Of a stretch of 64,000 nucleotides of DNA, positions 19,301-27,131 are shown one piece after another. Made by a program: the position numbers and the translations under genes. Numbering within the stretch: the stretch's first letter is position 1; the number at the start of each line of letters is the position of its first letter. The notes below the pieces were generated by a model, which saw nothing but the letters and a program-made list of their open reading frames with translations, did no database searches and was not told where the DNA came from. This DNA comes from Sphingobacteriaceae bacterium (GTDB lineage: Bacteria; Bacteroidota; Bacteroidia; B-17B0; Aurantibacillaceae), in assembly GCA_016705695.1 (NCBI GenBank), contig JADJLA010000012.1, positions 26,767 through 90,766 of the forward strand, given 5' to 3'.

Positions 19301-21934
19301 GAAACAAATGCGTACAAAGATTACCAATTGAATATTTTACGCAATCTTGCTATCTACATTGCCAGCGCTATTGAAACGGCGAATCTATACAAGAGCATGG
19401 AAGATCGTGTAGAGAAAAGAACGGAGGAGATCAGGATCGCGTATGATAATACACGCTTATTGGGTGAAATGGCAGAAGACATTAGTTCTTCTTTATCTGT
19501 GGAAACCATCATTTCAAAAGTTTACCAGAACGTAAATAAGATCATGAAGGCCGATTGCTTTGGCATTGGTATTTATAATGAAACTAATAATCAACTGGAG
19601 TTCAAAGGATTTGTAGAGAACGATCAATTAATGGATGATTATGGATATGCAGCTAATGATAGAAACAGATTGGCTTCACTGTGCTTTACCGATCAAAAAG
19701 ATCTAGTTATAAATGATTATACCATCGAGTATTCAAAATACTTTGAAGGTACGCAGGCACCGGTTTCAGGAAAAGATTCTAGCTCTATTATTTACTTGCC
19801 ATTATATTCCAAAGAAAAAGCAGTTGGTGTAATAACTGTACAAAGTTTTGATAAAAATGTGTACACTGAATATCATTACAATATCTTAAAAGGTATTGCT
19901 GTTTCAGTGGGTACTGCTTTAGATAACGCAAATTTATATCAAAATCTAGAAGAAAAAGTTAACGAACGAACAAAGGAAGTTGTAAAACAAAAAGAGGAGA
20001 TCGAAAAGGCAAACGAGAATACACGTTTGTTGAGCCAAATTGGAAAAGATATCACCTCTACACTTTCTATCCCTGCACTTATAGAAAAAGTATACAGCAA
20101 TGTAAATAGTTTAATGGATGCAACAGGTTTTGGTATTGGCGTGTATAACAAAGAAACAGAGCAGATCGTTTTCCCATCTTACATTGAAGGCGGAGAAAAA
20201 TTTGATGCCTTTGCTTACGATAAGGATGATATGAACCGACTCACAAATGTTTGTTTTTTTAACAACCGTGAGATCATGATCAATAATTTTTTAAGAGAGA
20301 TCAAGCATTACATTTCAAATTATGAACCACCTTTAAAAGGACAGCAAGTAGAATCGATACTTTATTTACCATTGATACTAAATGATAAACCTCTTGGTGT
20401 TATTACTGTTCAAAGTTTCAAGCGTAATGCATATAAGGATAATGATCTTCAAATGTTGAAAAATTTGGCAGTGTATGTTGCCATTGCTATCGACAATGCC
20501 TCACTTTATGAGAACATGGAACTGCGCGTTGTAGAACGCACAAAAGAAGTAACACAACAAAAAGAGCGGTTAGAGAAAAATTTTAACGATACAAAATTGA
20601 TAGCGCAGATCTCAAAAGTGATCACCGCCTCATTATCCGTAGAGACAATTATTTCGATGGCATACGAAAGTATCAATAATTTGATGAGCGCCGAGTCATT
20701 TGGCATTGGTTTATACAACGAGAAATCGAAGAGTTTGCAATTTCCAGGCTTTATAGAGCGTTCTGAGAAAATGCAATTCTTCGAATTCTTTTTAAGCGAC
20801 AAGAATCGTTTTGCCGTATGGTGTTTTGAAAATGAACAGGAGATCCTTATTAATGATATTATGTTAGAGTACAATAGGTACATTAAAGATCTAAAGGCGC
20901 CTGTTGCCGGCGAAACACCTTTGTCTGTAATATACATGCCGCTCTTCTCTAAAGAAAAAAAGATAGGAGTTATCACGGTGCAAAGTTTCTCTAAAAATGC
21001 TTATAGCGAATATCAGCATAACGTTTTAAGAAATATTGCAAACTCAGTTGCAGTAGCGATAGACAATGCGGCACTTTACGAAAATTTGGAGGAGAAGGTT
21101 AAAGCTCGCACAGATGAAGTATTCTCTCAAAAAGCCATTATTGAAGCTAAAAATAAAGATATCACTGATAGTATTCAGTACGCCAAAAAAATTCAGTTGG
21201 CATTAATGAGCGAAACTCAATTATTCAACGAAACATTCAAAGAAAGTTTTGTTTTGTTTAGACCAAAGGATATCGTTAGTGGAGATTTTTATTGGGCCAC
21301 TAAAAAGATCGCGCCCGTTATAAATGAAAAAGGCGAATTGGAAAATCATGAAATGGTTTACCTCGCCGTGTGCGATAGTACCGGCCATGGAGTTCCCGGC
21401 GCTTTTATGAGCTTATTGAATATTTCGTATTTAAATGAAGCGATCAACGAAAAAAATCTTACATCTCCTGATGAGGTATTTAATTTCGTGCGCAAAAAAC
21501 TCATCACAAATATTAGTAAAGAAGGTCAGAAGGATGGTTTTGATGGAACTTTATTATGTGTAAATAAGACGACCGGTGAGGTAAATTATTCGGCCGCTTT
21601 AAATTCGCCAATTTTGGTCTCCGAAAAAACAATGACGGAGCTAAAGTGCGATCGAATGCCGGTTGGATATGGCGAGAAACAGGATAAATTCTCATTAAAT
21701 ACCGTTAACGTTAAAAAGGGCGACCGACTTTATATATACACCGATGGTTACGCCGATCAATTTGGTGGTCCAAGAGGCAAAAAATTCATGTCGAAAAAGT
21801 TAAATGAGTTCATTCACTCCATAAGCGGCCTATCTCTAGGCAAACAGTCAGAATTACTGGTCCGAATTTTTGAAGATTGGAAGGGAAATTTAGAGCAAAT
21901 CGACGACGTTTGCATTATCGGATTAAAGTTCTAA
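13304..21934 (+). CDS. Giant TPR - 12x GAF - SpoIIE/PP2C phosphatase
   Basis: A 2876-residue protein with no signal peptide or membrane helix, so probably cytoplasmic. Residues about 8-340 are TPR repeats (about seven or eight). Twelve GAF-type units follow, starting near residues 365, 556, 746, 930, 1119, 1302, 1492, 1676, 1866, 2049, 2239 and 2429; each begins with an N-x-x-LL-x-x-IG motif and ends with VITVQSF...LRNLAVYVAIAI-N-NLY and a coiled-coil linker containing ERT. From about 2622 to the end is a SpoIIE phosphatase domain with the metal-binding signatures DIVSGDFYW, CDSTGHGVPGAF, DGFDG and IDDVCIIG. GAF domains bind small ligands or mediate dimers; SpoIIE domains dephosphorylate serine/threonine on partners such as anti-sigma antagonists. 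Ligand and target are unknown. The next two genes carry the same phosphatase domain and follow within 7 bases and a stop/start overlap. Confidence 0.88.
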   Translation: MDTTVGNNKLHEIDALNKEAWNAKGKNDDKAMELASLALEKATAIEYSVGVAHAKKTIGTLYIWMSENEKGAQYCFEAIGLFQSLKDKVNEAMVYVNLGTNFYFLSDYDTAMRYYKKSLDINNEINNDQGIASALNGIGAVYCAIEQYEKALDPLLKSAKISTESNSRESLLSVQDSIAETYLNLKDYKKALEFYTKCYVLSKEIQSKQEEAFALNGLGNTHIALKEHDKAEHYFNKCLEIRKETGFKFGEAVTLNNLGNLFFVKNDLDKAVSYLKQAYDISLLVGSKEGIYQSSEKLAELYEKLGETNEALRYYKIYHQAKEDVRNHKSTQLSKSFELQNRVLQSQTERTILEERAKELENYSNNLVLMGEIGQKIISQLNVGDIVDTVYGQVNRLMDAAGFGIGLYKQDKGQIIFPLFIEGGEKFNDIKYDIADKEKLSVMCFEGGKEIIINDFDKEIDKYFKASAIPTFGKKALSIIYLPLFLKGKTVGVITVQSFRTNAYSPYQVNVLRNLASYTAIALDNASLYEEQDKKITERTAEAILKKEEVERAYQNNKLLSELGQQITSTLNFEEIFNKLYNCVSNLMDAGFFGVDLLNHQKNVIEYKYGIERGVRLKEIIEVPMTAVENYSVICVGTKKEIFINDLSVEYKKYTKQISIVSGEMPYSMIFYPILMGEKVLGCVSVQSFTKHAYTDYHRDILKTLATYVAIAIENANLFELMEEKVAERTLEVVKQKEEIERTYKSTKLLGTIGNDITSTLSVDDIIDKVYANLNTLMDASVLGIGIYDETKREMFFPGSIEKGKKLPSHSYSLEKNPERPAIKAFVTQQDYVVNDFGDFLVRSGKLQQKPVAGENTESIIYLPVTHNNKRLGVITVQSFKANAYNEYHVQIVKNMAVYVAIAIENANLYTNLEERVIERTEEIKATYQNSKLLSELGQEITSTLNLEEIFSKLYTYLSGLMDTGNFGVRLYNQTRNVIEYKYGIEKGVRLESMEVSMEDIDNYSVWCVLNKKEVFIGDNQKEYTKYVRRIRVVTGDLPHSLIFYPVMIGDRVLGCITVQSFEYNAYTDYHLDILKSLATYTAIAMENANLFEVMEERVKERTLEVTKQKEEIERTYTSTKLLGKIGNDITSTRSVDEIIDKVYANLNTLMDAAGFGIGVHKPEQDLIEFPLYIEGDQKYDNVSYSAKEKDKLACICFNGRKDIVINDFKNEIEQYVGYVQAPLQGKVVESIIYLPLTLKDKTLGVITVQSFSKNAYKSHHLEILRNLAVYVAIAIDNANLYAGLEERVNERTNEINTAYENNRLLSEIGQQITSTLNFEDVFERLHKYIYQLMDAESFGVRVYHKETDTIEYKYEIEKLKRDHQGKTLPADANKNFSAWVIKNKKEIILRDFKLDYKKYLKEATLVGGDTPESAVMVPIALGDRVLGAITVQSFRKNAYTDYHVDILKNLATYTAIAFDNSALYETMEDKVNERTAEVVLQKEEIEKTYENTRILSQIGKDISNTFSIQEIISKVYPNLNTLMDATCFGIGVYREKSNELVFPATIERRKTLMPYTYSVKDTDRPAIWCYSTQNDYVINHFSEEFVRSNKVQDYQAKEGDNPESIIYVPITQSNKKIGVITVQSFKAHAYKEYHLQILKSLAVYVAIALDNVSLYNNLEDRVRERTEEIEKNYNDTRLLGEISKELSSSLSIETIISSVYKNIHQLMKADSFGIGIFNTKKQTIDFNGFRENQTVLDPLTIDVNDQNRLGAICFKQKTDIIINDFITEHSKYIKLERKPIRGNDNMSVIYLPLMSKGEPIGVITVQSLDKDSYSEYQVNILQNLAISIGIALDNAALYETLEEKVKERTLEVTKQKEEVERTYENTRLLSEIGKEISGTLSIEAIITKVYDHINKLMDASALGIGIYREAENDLYHPCIIEKGKKLPPFSYPLDVERIATRCFKENKEFVINDWLNEHAKYVKSKGYAPVEGENPQSVIYIPISLKDKTIGVLSVQSFETNAYKDYQLNILRNLAIYIASAIETANLYKSMEDRVEKRTEEIRIAYDNTRLLGEMAEDISSSLSVETIISKVYQNVNKIMKADCFGIGIYNETNNQLEFKGFVENDQLMDDYGYAANDRNRLASLCFTDQKDLVINDYTIEYSKYFEGTQAPVSGKDSSSIIYLPLYSKEKAVGVITVQSFDKNVYTEYHYNILKGIAVSVGTALDNANLYQNLEEKVNERTKEVVKQKEEIEKANENTRLLSQIGKDITSTLSIPALIEKVYSNVNSLMDATGFGIGVYNKETEQIVFPSYIEGGEKFDAFAYDKDDMNRLTNVCFFNNREIMINNFLREIKHYISNYEPPLKGQQVESILYLPLILNDKPLGVITVQSFKRNAYKDNDLQMLKNLAVYVAIAIDNASLYENMELRVVERTKEVTQQKERLEKNFNDTKLIAQISKVITASLSVETIISMAYESINNLMSAESFGIGLYNEKSKSLQFPGFIERSEKMQFFEFFLSDKNRFAVWCFENEQEILINDIMLEYNRYIKDLKAPVAGETPLSVIYMPLFSKEKKIGVITVQSFSKNAYSEYQHNVLRNIANSVAVAIDNAALYENLEEKVKARTDEVFSQKAIIEAKNKDITDSIQYAKKIQLALMSETQLFNETFKESFVLFRPKDIVSGDFYWATKKIAPVINEKGELENHEMVYLAVCDSTGHGVPGAFMSLLNISYLNEAINEKNLTSPDEVFNFVRKKLITNISKEGQKDGFDGTLLCVNKTTGEVNYSAALNSPILVSEKTMTELKCDRMPVGYGEKQDKFSLNTVNVKKGDRLYIYTDGYADQFGGPRGKKFMSKKLNEFIHSISGLSLGKQSELLVRIFEDWKGNLEQIDDVCIIGLKF
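14396..21166 (+). repeat. Tandem array of twelve GAF-coding repeats (~550-573 bp)
   Basis: Unit starts at nt 14396, 14969, 15539, 16091, 16658, 17207, 17777, 18329, 18899, 19448, 20018 and 20588; the last ends near 21166. Unit lengths in residues are 191, 190, 184, 189, 183, 190, 184, 190, 183, 190, 190, 193. The alternation comes from linkers of about 23 residues (with KQKEEIERTY) or 16 residues (ERTEEIKATY), a difference of one heptad. The units are clearly diverged at DNA level but share blocks such as those encoding LMDA and GVITVQSF. Confidence 0.9.
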
Positions 21935-21941
21935 ATTTGCT

Positions 21942-23897
21942 TTGCATTTGTCAAAGTACAAACTCATAATTGCCTCTCTATTCTGTAGTTTGTTTCTGTT
22001 ATCTCAAAATGACAGAACCAAGGATTCTTTGCTTACGCTTATTGATCAGTGTAAGGTTGATACACAAAAAGTTTATCTCTACTCCGAATTAGTTGGTTAT
22101 CTTCAGTCTGCTCATCCTAATGATGTTGAGGAATACGGCAAAAAAAATCTTGAACTCGCCCGTAAAATTGGATTTAAGCATGGAGAGGCTTTGGCCTTAT
22201 GCGATCTTGGTGAATATCATAACGCAAAAGGAACCTATGGCTTTGCCTTAGAATCTTTCATTCCCGCTCTAAAAATCTATGAGATATTAAAAGACACTAA
22301 AAAATCCTCAACCACGGCAAATTCCATTGGTAATACCTATTTAGGATTAAATAATTACGAGAAAGCACTCGAGTTCTATAAGCTTTCGTATAAATGGGGA
22401 GAAGTTGCAAATAGTAAATTAGCTAAAGCTACTTCTGCAGTTGGTATTGCAAATATTTATATGGAACAGGCAAAGTACCAAGAGGCTGTTGATGAATTGA
22501 TGTATTCAAAGCAAATATTTGAGAATGCGAATAAAGATAATTACTCGGCATTTGTTTACGCAACCTTAGGCGAAGCTTATAACAATATTGGAGAATTTGA
22601 TTCCGCAACTTACTATGCGCGATTAGCACTTCCTTTAATGGAAAAATATAATATCCGTTATGGCCAGGCTTTAACGTATTTGACCTTGGGAAATATTGAT
22701 TTTAGCAAGAACAAACTTAATTCCGCATTGAACTACTACTTCAAGACTTTACAGATCTCGGAAGAAGATAAAGCAATAGATAATCAAAAGGATGTGTGTT
22801 TGCAGATCTTTAAATTGTTCGAGAAAAAAGGAAATGCTGAGCAAGCATTGGCGTATTTTAAAAAATACAATATGCTTAAGGATTCGATCTATAATGGAGA
22901 GAGTAGAAATAAATTATTCGAATTGCAAACTAAGTATGATTCAGATGCTCAAGCAAAGGAAAATAAGTTATTGCAGCAAGATAAAATGATCGCAAAAAAA
23001 TCATTGCAAAACTCTCGTATCCTTTCGTATTTTATTGCTGGTATTCTAATCCTGGTTGCGGTTTTTACGTATGTTTCTTTCAAGAATTTGAAAAAACAAA
23101 AACTGATGAATGTGGTATTGCAACAGCAAAAAGAATTAGTTGAGCAAAGCCGTAAAGAGATCCTGGATAGTATCATGTATGCCAAGCGAATTCAAACAAC
23201 CATATTGGCTCATCGCGATTTTATAAACGATCACCTCTCTAACAATTTCGTGTATTTTAAACCAAAGGACATTGTCAGCGGCGATTTTTATTGGGCGTAT
23301 AAAAAGAATAATTTATTTTACTTGGCTGTTTGTGATAGCACAGGGCACGGTGTTCCGGGAGCCTTCATGAGTTTATTAAGTATTTCATTCCTTAATGAAG
23401 CTATAGGAGAGAAGAATATTTTAAAACCAAATGAAGTGTTCAATTACGTTCGTCAGAAATTAATTGACGCTATAAGTAAAGAAGGACAAAAAGATGGTTT
23501 TGATGGTGTATTATTGTGCGTTAACAAGGACACAAAAGAGATCACATACTCTGCGGCCAACAATCGCCCTGTAGTTGTTACCGATAACGTTTTAAAGGAA
23601 TTAGAATCAGATCGTATGCCGGTTGGCTATGGCGAAAAGAAAGAGGAATTTAAACTACACAGTATAAAATTGGAGAAGAACGATACGCTTTATTTATTTA
23701 CCGACGGTTATGCTGATCAGTTCGGCGGACCAAAAGGTAAAAAACTGATGTACAAAAAGCTTCACGAATTCTTAGTGAACATATCAAGTCAATCGTTTGA
23801 AAATCAAACAGAATCTCTGGGAACTAATTTTGAATCATGGAAAGGCAACCTCGAGCAAGTAGATGATGTTTGTGTCATTGGTTTAAGAGTAGCTTAA
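21942..23897 (+). CDS. TPR - transmembrane - SpoIIE phosphatase (1)
   Basis: A 651-residue membrane signalling protein. The N-terminal hydrophobic segment (LIIASLFCSLFLLS) is a signal peptide or anchor; TPR repeats fill about residues 30-320, predicted periplasmic. A transmembrane helix lies at about 357-378 (SYFIAGILILVAVFTYVSF), then a short coiled coil and a cytoplasmic SpoIIE domain (DSIMYAKRIQ, DIVSGDFYW, CDSTGHGVPGAF, DGFDG, VDDVCVIG). The domain is very close to that of the flanking genes. The start is TTG 7 bases after the upstream stop (an alternative TTG lies two codons later); no ATG is near. Known relatives pair such phosphatases with partner-switching regulators, but none is seen in the window. 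Confidence 0.82.
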   Translation: MHLSKYKLIIASLFCSLFLLSQNDRTKDSLLTLIDQCKVDTQKVYLYSELVGYLQSAHPNDVEEYGKKNLELARKIGFKHGEALALCDLGEYHNAKGTYGFALESFIPALKIYEILKDTKKSSTTANSIGNTYLGLNNYEKALEFYKLSYKWGEVANSKLAKATSAVGIANIYMEQAKYQEAVDELMYSKQIFENANKDNYSAFVYATLGEAYNNIGEFDSATYYARLALPLMEKYNIRYGQALTYLTLGNIDFSKNKLNSALNYYFKTLQISEEDKAIDNQKDVCLQIFKLFEKKGNAEQALAYFKKYNMLKDSIYNGESRNKLFELQTKYDSDAQAKENKLLQQDKMIAKKSLQNSRILSYFIAGILILVAVFTYVSFKNLKKQKLMNVVLQQQKELVEQSRKEILDSIMYAKRIQTTILAHRDFINDHLSNNFVYFKPKDIVSGDFYWAYKKNNLFYLAVCDSTGHGVPGAFMSLLSISFLNEAIGEKNILKPNEVFNYVRQKLIDAISKEGQKDGFDGVLLCVNKDTKEITYSAANNRPVVVTDNVLKELESDRMPVGYGEKKEEFKLHSIKLEKNDTLYLFTDGYADQFGGPKGKKLMYKKLHEFLVNISSQSFENQTESLGTNFESWKGNLEQVDDVCVIGLRVA

Positions 23898-25885
23898 TGT
23901 ATAGAAGGATAATACTTTCGCTTTTATTTCTTTATTGTTTTGAATCTATTATTGGTCAAACTCGAATCGACTCTTTAATAAAGCGGGCAAATGCATCAGC
24001 TGATGATACAAGCAAAGTAAATTTATTGATCAACCTCGCTTCTGATTTATACTTCGAAAAACGCAAGGACACAACAAATTTCAACAACGGATTAAAGTTT
24101 GCCGATCAAGCTTTACGCCTGAGCGAAAAATTAAAATTCTCAAAAGGAAAAGCCTATGCACTTCTTCAAGTAGGCAATGCCTATTTTAAAACTGAAAATA
24201 ATGTAAAGGCATTTGAGTATTTTCAAATAGCACTCAAACTTGGCGAGCAGCTTAACTTAAGCGAGGTGATCGCCGGCGCGGCAAATAAGATAGGGTACAT
24301 CCATTGTTTTGTAATGAACAATCCTGCAAAGTCGAAACCATACTTTGAAAAAGCATTAGCTATCCATAAACAAAGCGGCAATAAAAAAGCATATGCTCGC
24401 ACATTGGTAAATTTGGCGGATGTGTATTTGTTTTTAAATGAGGATGAGCGTTCGTTGGATGCGGAAATGGAAGCATACAAGATCAGTTCTGAAATTCATG
24501 ACTCAAGTGCGATCGCGCAAATTACCGGCAATATTGGCGATCACTATATCAAATCCAAACAGTTTGATAAGGCCTTTAAGTATGTTACACTGTCAAGGAA
24601 GCTGCAAGAAATAAGAGGATCAAAAATGGGTGTTCATTACAATGATGGAAGATTGGGAAATATCTATTTTCAAATGGGAGACTATAAGAACGCCGAATCC
24701 TATTTATTGAGAGCGTATGATTATGCGTCAGCTGCAAATTACCAAGAACTACTGTTGAGTACCTCAAAGTTATTGTTCGATCTTTACATGAAATTAGGAA
24801 AAGCTGAAAAGGCCAGTAAGTACCAAACTATGTATTATATGGTTAAAGATTCGATCAACAACCTCGAGAAGTTAGCCAAGATCTCCGAAATGGAAACCGA
24901 CAGAGCTTTAGAAAAACTTGATCTAGAAAATGAAAAGCAATTAGAGATCGCCCATGTAAAGAACGAACAAGAAAGAAAACAGCAAAACACCATCATAGCA
25001 TCCGTAGTATTCTGTTTGATATTGGTTTTAATATTTTCAGTCATTATTTTCAAACGATTTCAACTTTCAAAAAAGCAAAATGCTATCATTAAATTGCAAA
25101 AGGAAGAAGTAGAACTCAAGAATGAGGTGATCGAAGAAAAACAAAAAGAGATCCTAGATTCTATTCATTACGCAAAGCGAATTCAATCGGCTTTATTAGC
25201 GCATAAAGATTTTATTGACGCACACCTCGAAAATAATTTTGTTTTGTTCAAGCCCAAGGATATTGTAAGCGGAGATTTTTATTGGGCAGCCGCCAAAAAT
25301 GATAAATTCTATTTGGCCTCTTGTGATAGCACAGGTCACGGTGTGCCGGGCGCCTTTATGAGTTTATTGAACATAGGTTTTTTAGGTGAGGCCATCAAAG
25401 AAAAAAATATCTTGGAGCCGCATAACATATTTAATTATGTGCGCGAGCGATTGATAGATAGCATAAGTAAAGAAGGACAAAAAGACGGCTTTGATGGTAT
25501 CCTAATTTGCGTTGATAAAGCAAATAAAAAAGTAACCTATGCCGCGGCCAACAATGCTCCGGTAGTTGTTAGAGAAGGAAAATTAATGGAATTGGAATGC
25601 GATCGCATGCCGGTTGGAAAAGGTGAATTAGATAAAAGCTTTACGCTTTATACGTTTGACTTTAAACCTTCCGACCTCTTTTATTTATACACCGATGGTT
25701 ATCCCGATCAGTTTGGTGGACCAAAAGGAAAAAAATTCTTATACAAACGCTTCAACCAATTATTACTTTCGCTTTCGAGTAAACCTCTTGATCAACAAAG
25801 TAATTTGATGTTAGAAGAATTCAATGTGTGGAAAGGTGATCTGGAACAGATCGATGACGTTTGCGTGATCGGTGTAAAATTCTAA
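23897..25885 (+). CDS. TPR - transmembrane - SpoIIE phosphatase (2)
   Basis: A 662-residue paralogue of the preceding protein. ATG at 23897 overlaps the upstream stop (TAATG), so I prefer it to earlier in-frame starts. Signal peptide (RRIILSLLFLYCFESIIG), TPR region about 25-335, transmembrane helix about 364-386 (IIASVVFCLILVLIFSVIIF), coiled coil rich in E and K, then a SpoIIE domain with DIVSGDFYW, CDSTGHGVPGAF, DGFDG and IDDVCVIG. The triad of genes forms one apparent operon. One change within the conserved C-terminus is TDGYPDQFGG where the other two have TDGYADQFGG. Substrate not known. Confidence 0.82.
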   Translation: MYRRIILSLLFLYCFESIIGQTRIDSLIKRANASADDTSKVNLLINLASDLYFEKRKDTTNFNNGLKFADQALRLSEKLKFSKGKAYALLQVGNAYFKTENNVKAFEYFQIALKLGEQLNLSEVIAGAANKIGYIHCFVMNNPAKSKPYFEKALAIHKQSGNKKAYARTLVNLADVYLFLNEDERSLDAEMEAYKISSEIHDSSAIAQITGNIGDHYIKSKQFDKAFKYVTLSRKLQEIRGSKMGVHYNDGRLGNIYFQMGDYKNAESYLLRAYDYASAANYQELLLSTSKLLFDLYMKLGKAEKASKYQTMYYMVKDSINNLEKLAKISEMETDRALEKLDLENEKQLEIAHVKNEQERKQQNTIIASVVFCLILVLIFSVIIFKRFQLSKKQNAIIKLQKEEVELKNEVIEEKQKEILDSIHYAKRIQSALLAHKDFIDAHLENNFVLFKPKDIVSGDFYWAAAKNDKFYLASCDSTGHGVPGAFMSLLNIGFLGEAIKEKNILEPHNIFNYVRERLIDSISKEGQKDGFDGILICVDKANKKVTYAAANNAPVVVREGKLMELECDRMPVGKGELDKSFTLYTFDFKPSDLFYLYTDGYPDQFGGPKGKKFLYKRFNQLLLSLSSKPLDQQSNLMLEEFNVWKGDLEQIDDVCVIGVKF

Positions 25886-25893
25886 CCGGAATA

Positions 25894-25993
25894 TTTAACC
25901 ACAAAACACACAAAAGAAGAAACGAAATTCACGAAAATTTGACTCTTATTTCGTGACCTTCGTGTAAAAATTTCGTGTGTTTCGTGGTTAAAG
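25894..25993. repeat. Intergenic ACCACGAA-type inverted repeat (copy 1)
   Basis: Left arm ttaaccacaaaacacacaaa at 25895-25914 and right arm tttcgtgtgtttcgtggtta (ending 25990) are near-perfect inverted complements. The space between holds further cacgaaa/tttcgtg blocks. Same family as 28014-28072 and 40949-41040. It follows the phosphatase operon. Confidence 0.75.
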
Positions 25994-26105
25994 TAAGCCT
26001 ATTATTATTCATTTAACCATTTGAATATAAGCCTCTTAACATTTATTGCAAGTCCACCTTTGTTTATTTATATACCTTTACTTAAAATTTAAAACACTTA
26101 ATATT

Positions 26106-26687
26106 ATGAAAAGAGCCATCATCATTGGAAGTATCGGTTTGTTTATCGCTATTTTTTTAATGTACGGATGCAATAAGCGTAATTCGTTTGTTGATAAGAA
26201 CGAAGAAGTAAAAAAACAATGGCAACAAGTGGAAAGTCAGTACCAACGTCGACTTGATCTTATACCAAATATTGTAGCTACTGTAAAAGGTCAAGCAAAC
26301 TTTGAAAAAGAAACTTTAGAAGGAATTGTTACAGCACGTGCTAAAGCAACTCAAATAACTATTGATCCAACTAATTTAAATGAGAATAACATGGCGCAAT
26401 TCAAACAAGCGCAAGGCGAACTTTCATCTGCAATTTCTCGTTTATTAATGGTGAGCGAAAATTATCCTGAACTAAAAGCCAACCAAGCTTTTGCCGATCT
26501 TCGTGTAGAATTAGAAGGTTGCGAGAACAGAATTTCGGTTGAACGCCAAAGTTATAATGAGGCTGTAAAAGAATTCAACGCATCCATCAAAAAAATTCCG
26601 GGAAGTTTATTTGCTTGGGGTTATAAAGATGCTACTTATTTTGAAGCGCAAGCCGGTGCCGAAAAAGCACCTAAGGTTGAGTTTTAA
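26106..26687 (+). CDS. lemA: LemA family protein
   Basis: A 193-residue LemA protein: a short N-terminal hydrophobic segment (about 4-20) ending in a cysteine (LMYGCNK) that could be a lipidation site, then long helices with the family signatures VKKQWQQVESQYQRRLDLIPN and ARAKATQI, and a C-terminal FNASIKKIPGSLFAWGYK block. I chose the ATG at 26106 because the 20 upstream codons in frame do not resemble the family. It is the first gene of a LemA-TPM-TPM cluster, a common arrangement whose biochemical role is not settled. The upstream 100 bases are the inverted repeat. Confidence 0.9.
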   Translation: MKRAIIIGSIGLFIAIFLMYGCNKRNSFVDKNEEVKKQWQQVESQYQRRLDLIPNIVATVKGQANFEKETLEGIVTARAKATQITIDPTNLNENNMAQFKQAQGELSSAISRLLMVSENYPELKANQAFADLRVELEGCENRISVERQSYNEAVKEFNASIKKIPGSLFAWGYKDATYFEAQAGAEKAPKVEF

Positions 26688-26695
26688 TCTCCACT

Positions 26696-27130
26696 ATGCT
26701 TTTTAAAAAGAAACCATTATCTAAGCCCGACGAACAACGTTTGATCGCGGCTATTCAAACAGCCGAGCAACAAACCTCGGGCGAGATACGCGTGCATTTT
26801 GATACCGATAAAGTAGATTCTGCACTGGACAGAGCCAAACAAATTTTCGCGAAACTAAAAATGCACGAAACCGAATTGCGTAATGGCATTTTATTTTATG
26901 TGAATTTAAAACAAAAACAATTTGCAGTTTGGGGCGATGAAGGCATTAATAAAAATGTGCCGGAAAATTTTTGGGATAATGTAAAAGATACAGCCATTTC
27001 AAATTTTAAAGAAGGAAAGACCATCGACGGACTTGAGAAATGTATTCTCATGAGTGGCGAGCAATTAAAAAAATATTTTCCTTTAGCCGAAGGTGATAAG
27101 AACGAATTAAAGAACGATATCTCTTACTAA
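26696..27130 (+). CDS. TPM domain protein, short soluble form
   Basis: A 144-residue protein of the TPM (TLP18.3/Psb32/MOLO-1) family, without signal peptide or membrane helix. TSGEIRVHFD and the ILFYVNLKQKQFAVWGDEGI block are typical of the half-length TPM proteins found beside LemA. The related Psb32/TLP18.3 proteins have been linked to acid phosphatase activity, but function in bacteria is unclear. It starts 8 bases after lemA and ends one base before the next gene, so all three are probably co-transcribed. Confidence 0.8.
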   Translation: MLFKKKPLSKPDEQRLIAAIQTAEQQTSGEIRVHFDTDKVDSALDRAKQIFAKLKMHETELRNGILFYVNLKQKQFAVWGDEGINKNVPENFWDNVKDTAISNFKEGKTIDGLEKCILMSGEQLKKYFPLAEGDKNELKNDISY

Positions 27131-27131
27131 A

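Noticed and set aside
20506..20976. 156-codon open frame antisense to the GAF array
   Set aside because: It lies opposite a clearly coding repeat; similar antisense frames recur at the same place of several GAF units, as expected from codon bias. The product has no domain features.
14396..21166. CRISPR-like regular repetition
   Set aside because: Repeats are about 550-573 bases, coding, diverged and contiguous without spacers, so this is a protein domain array.
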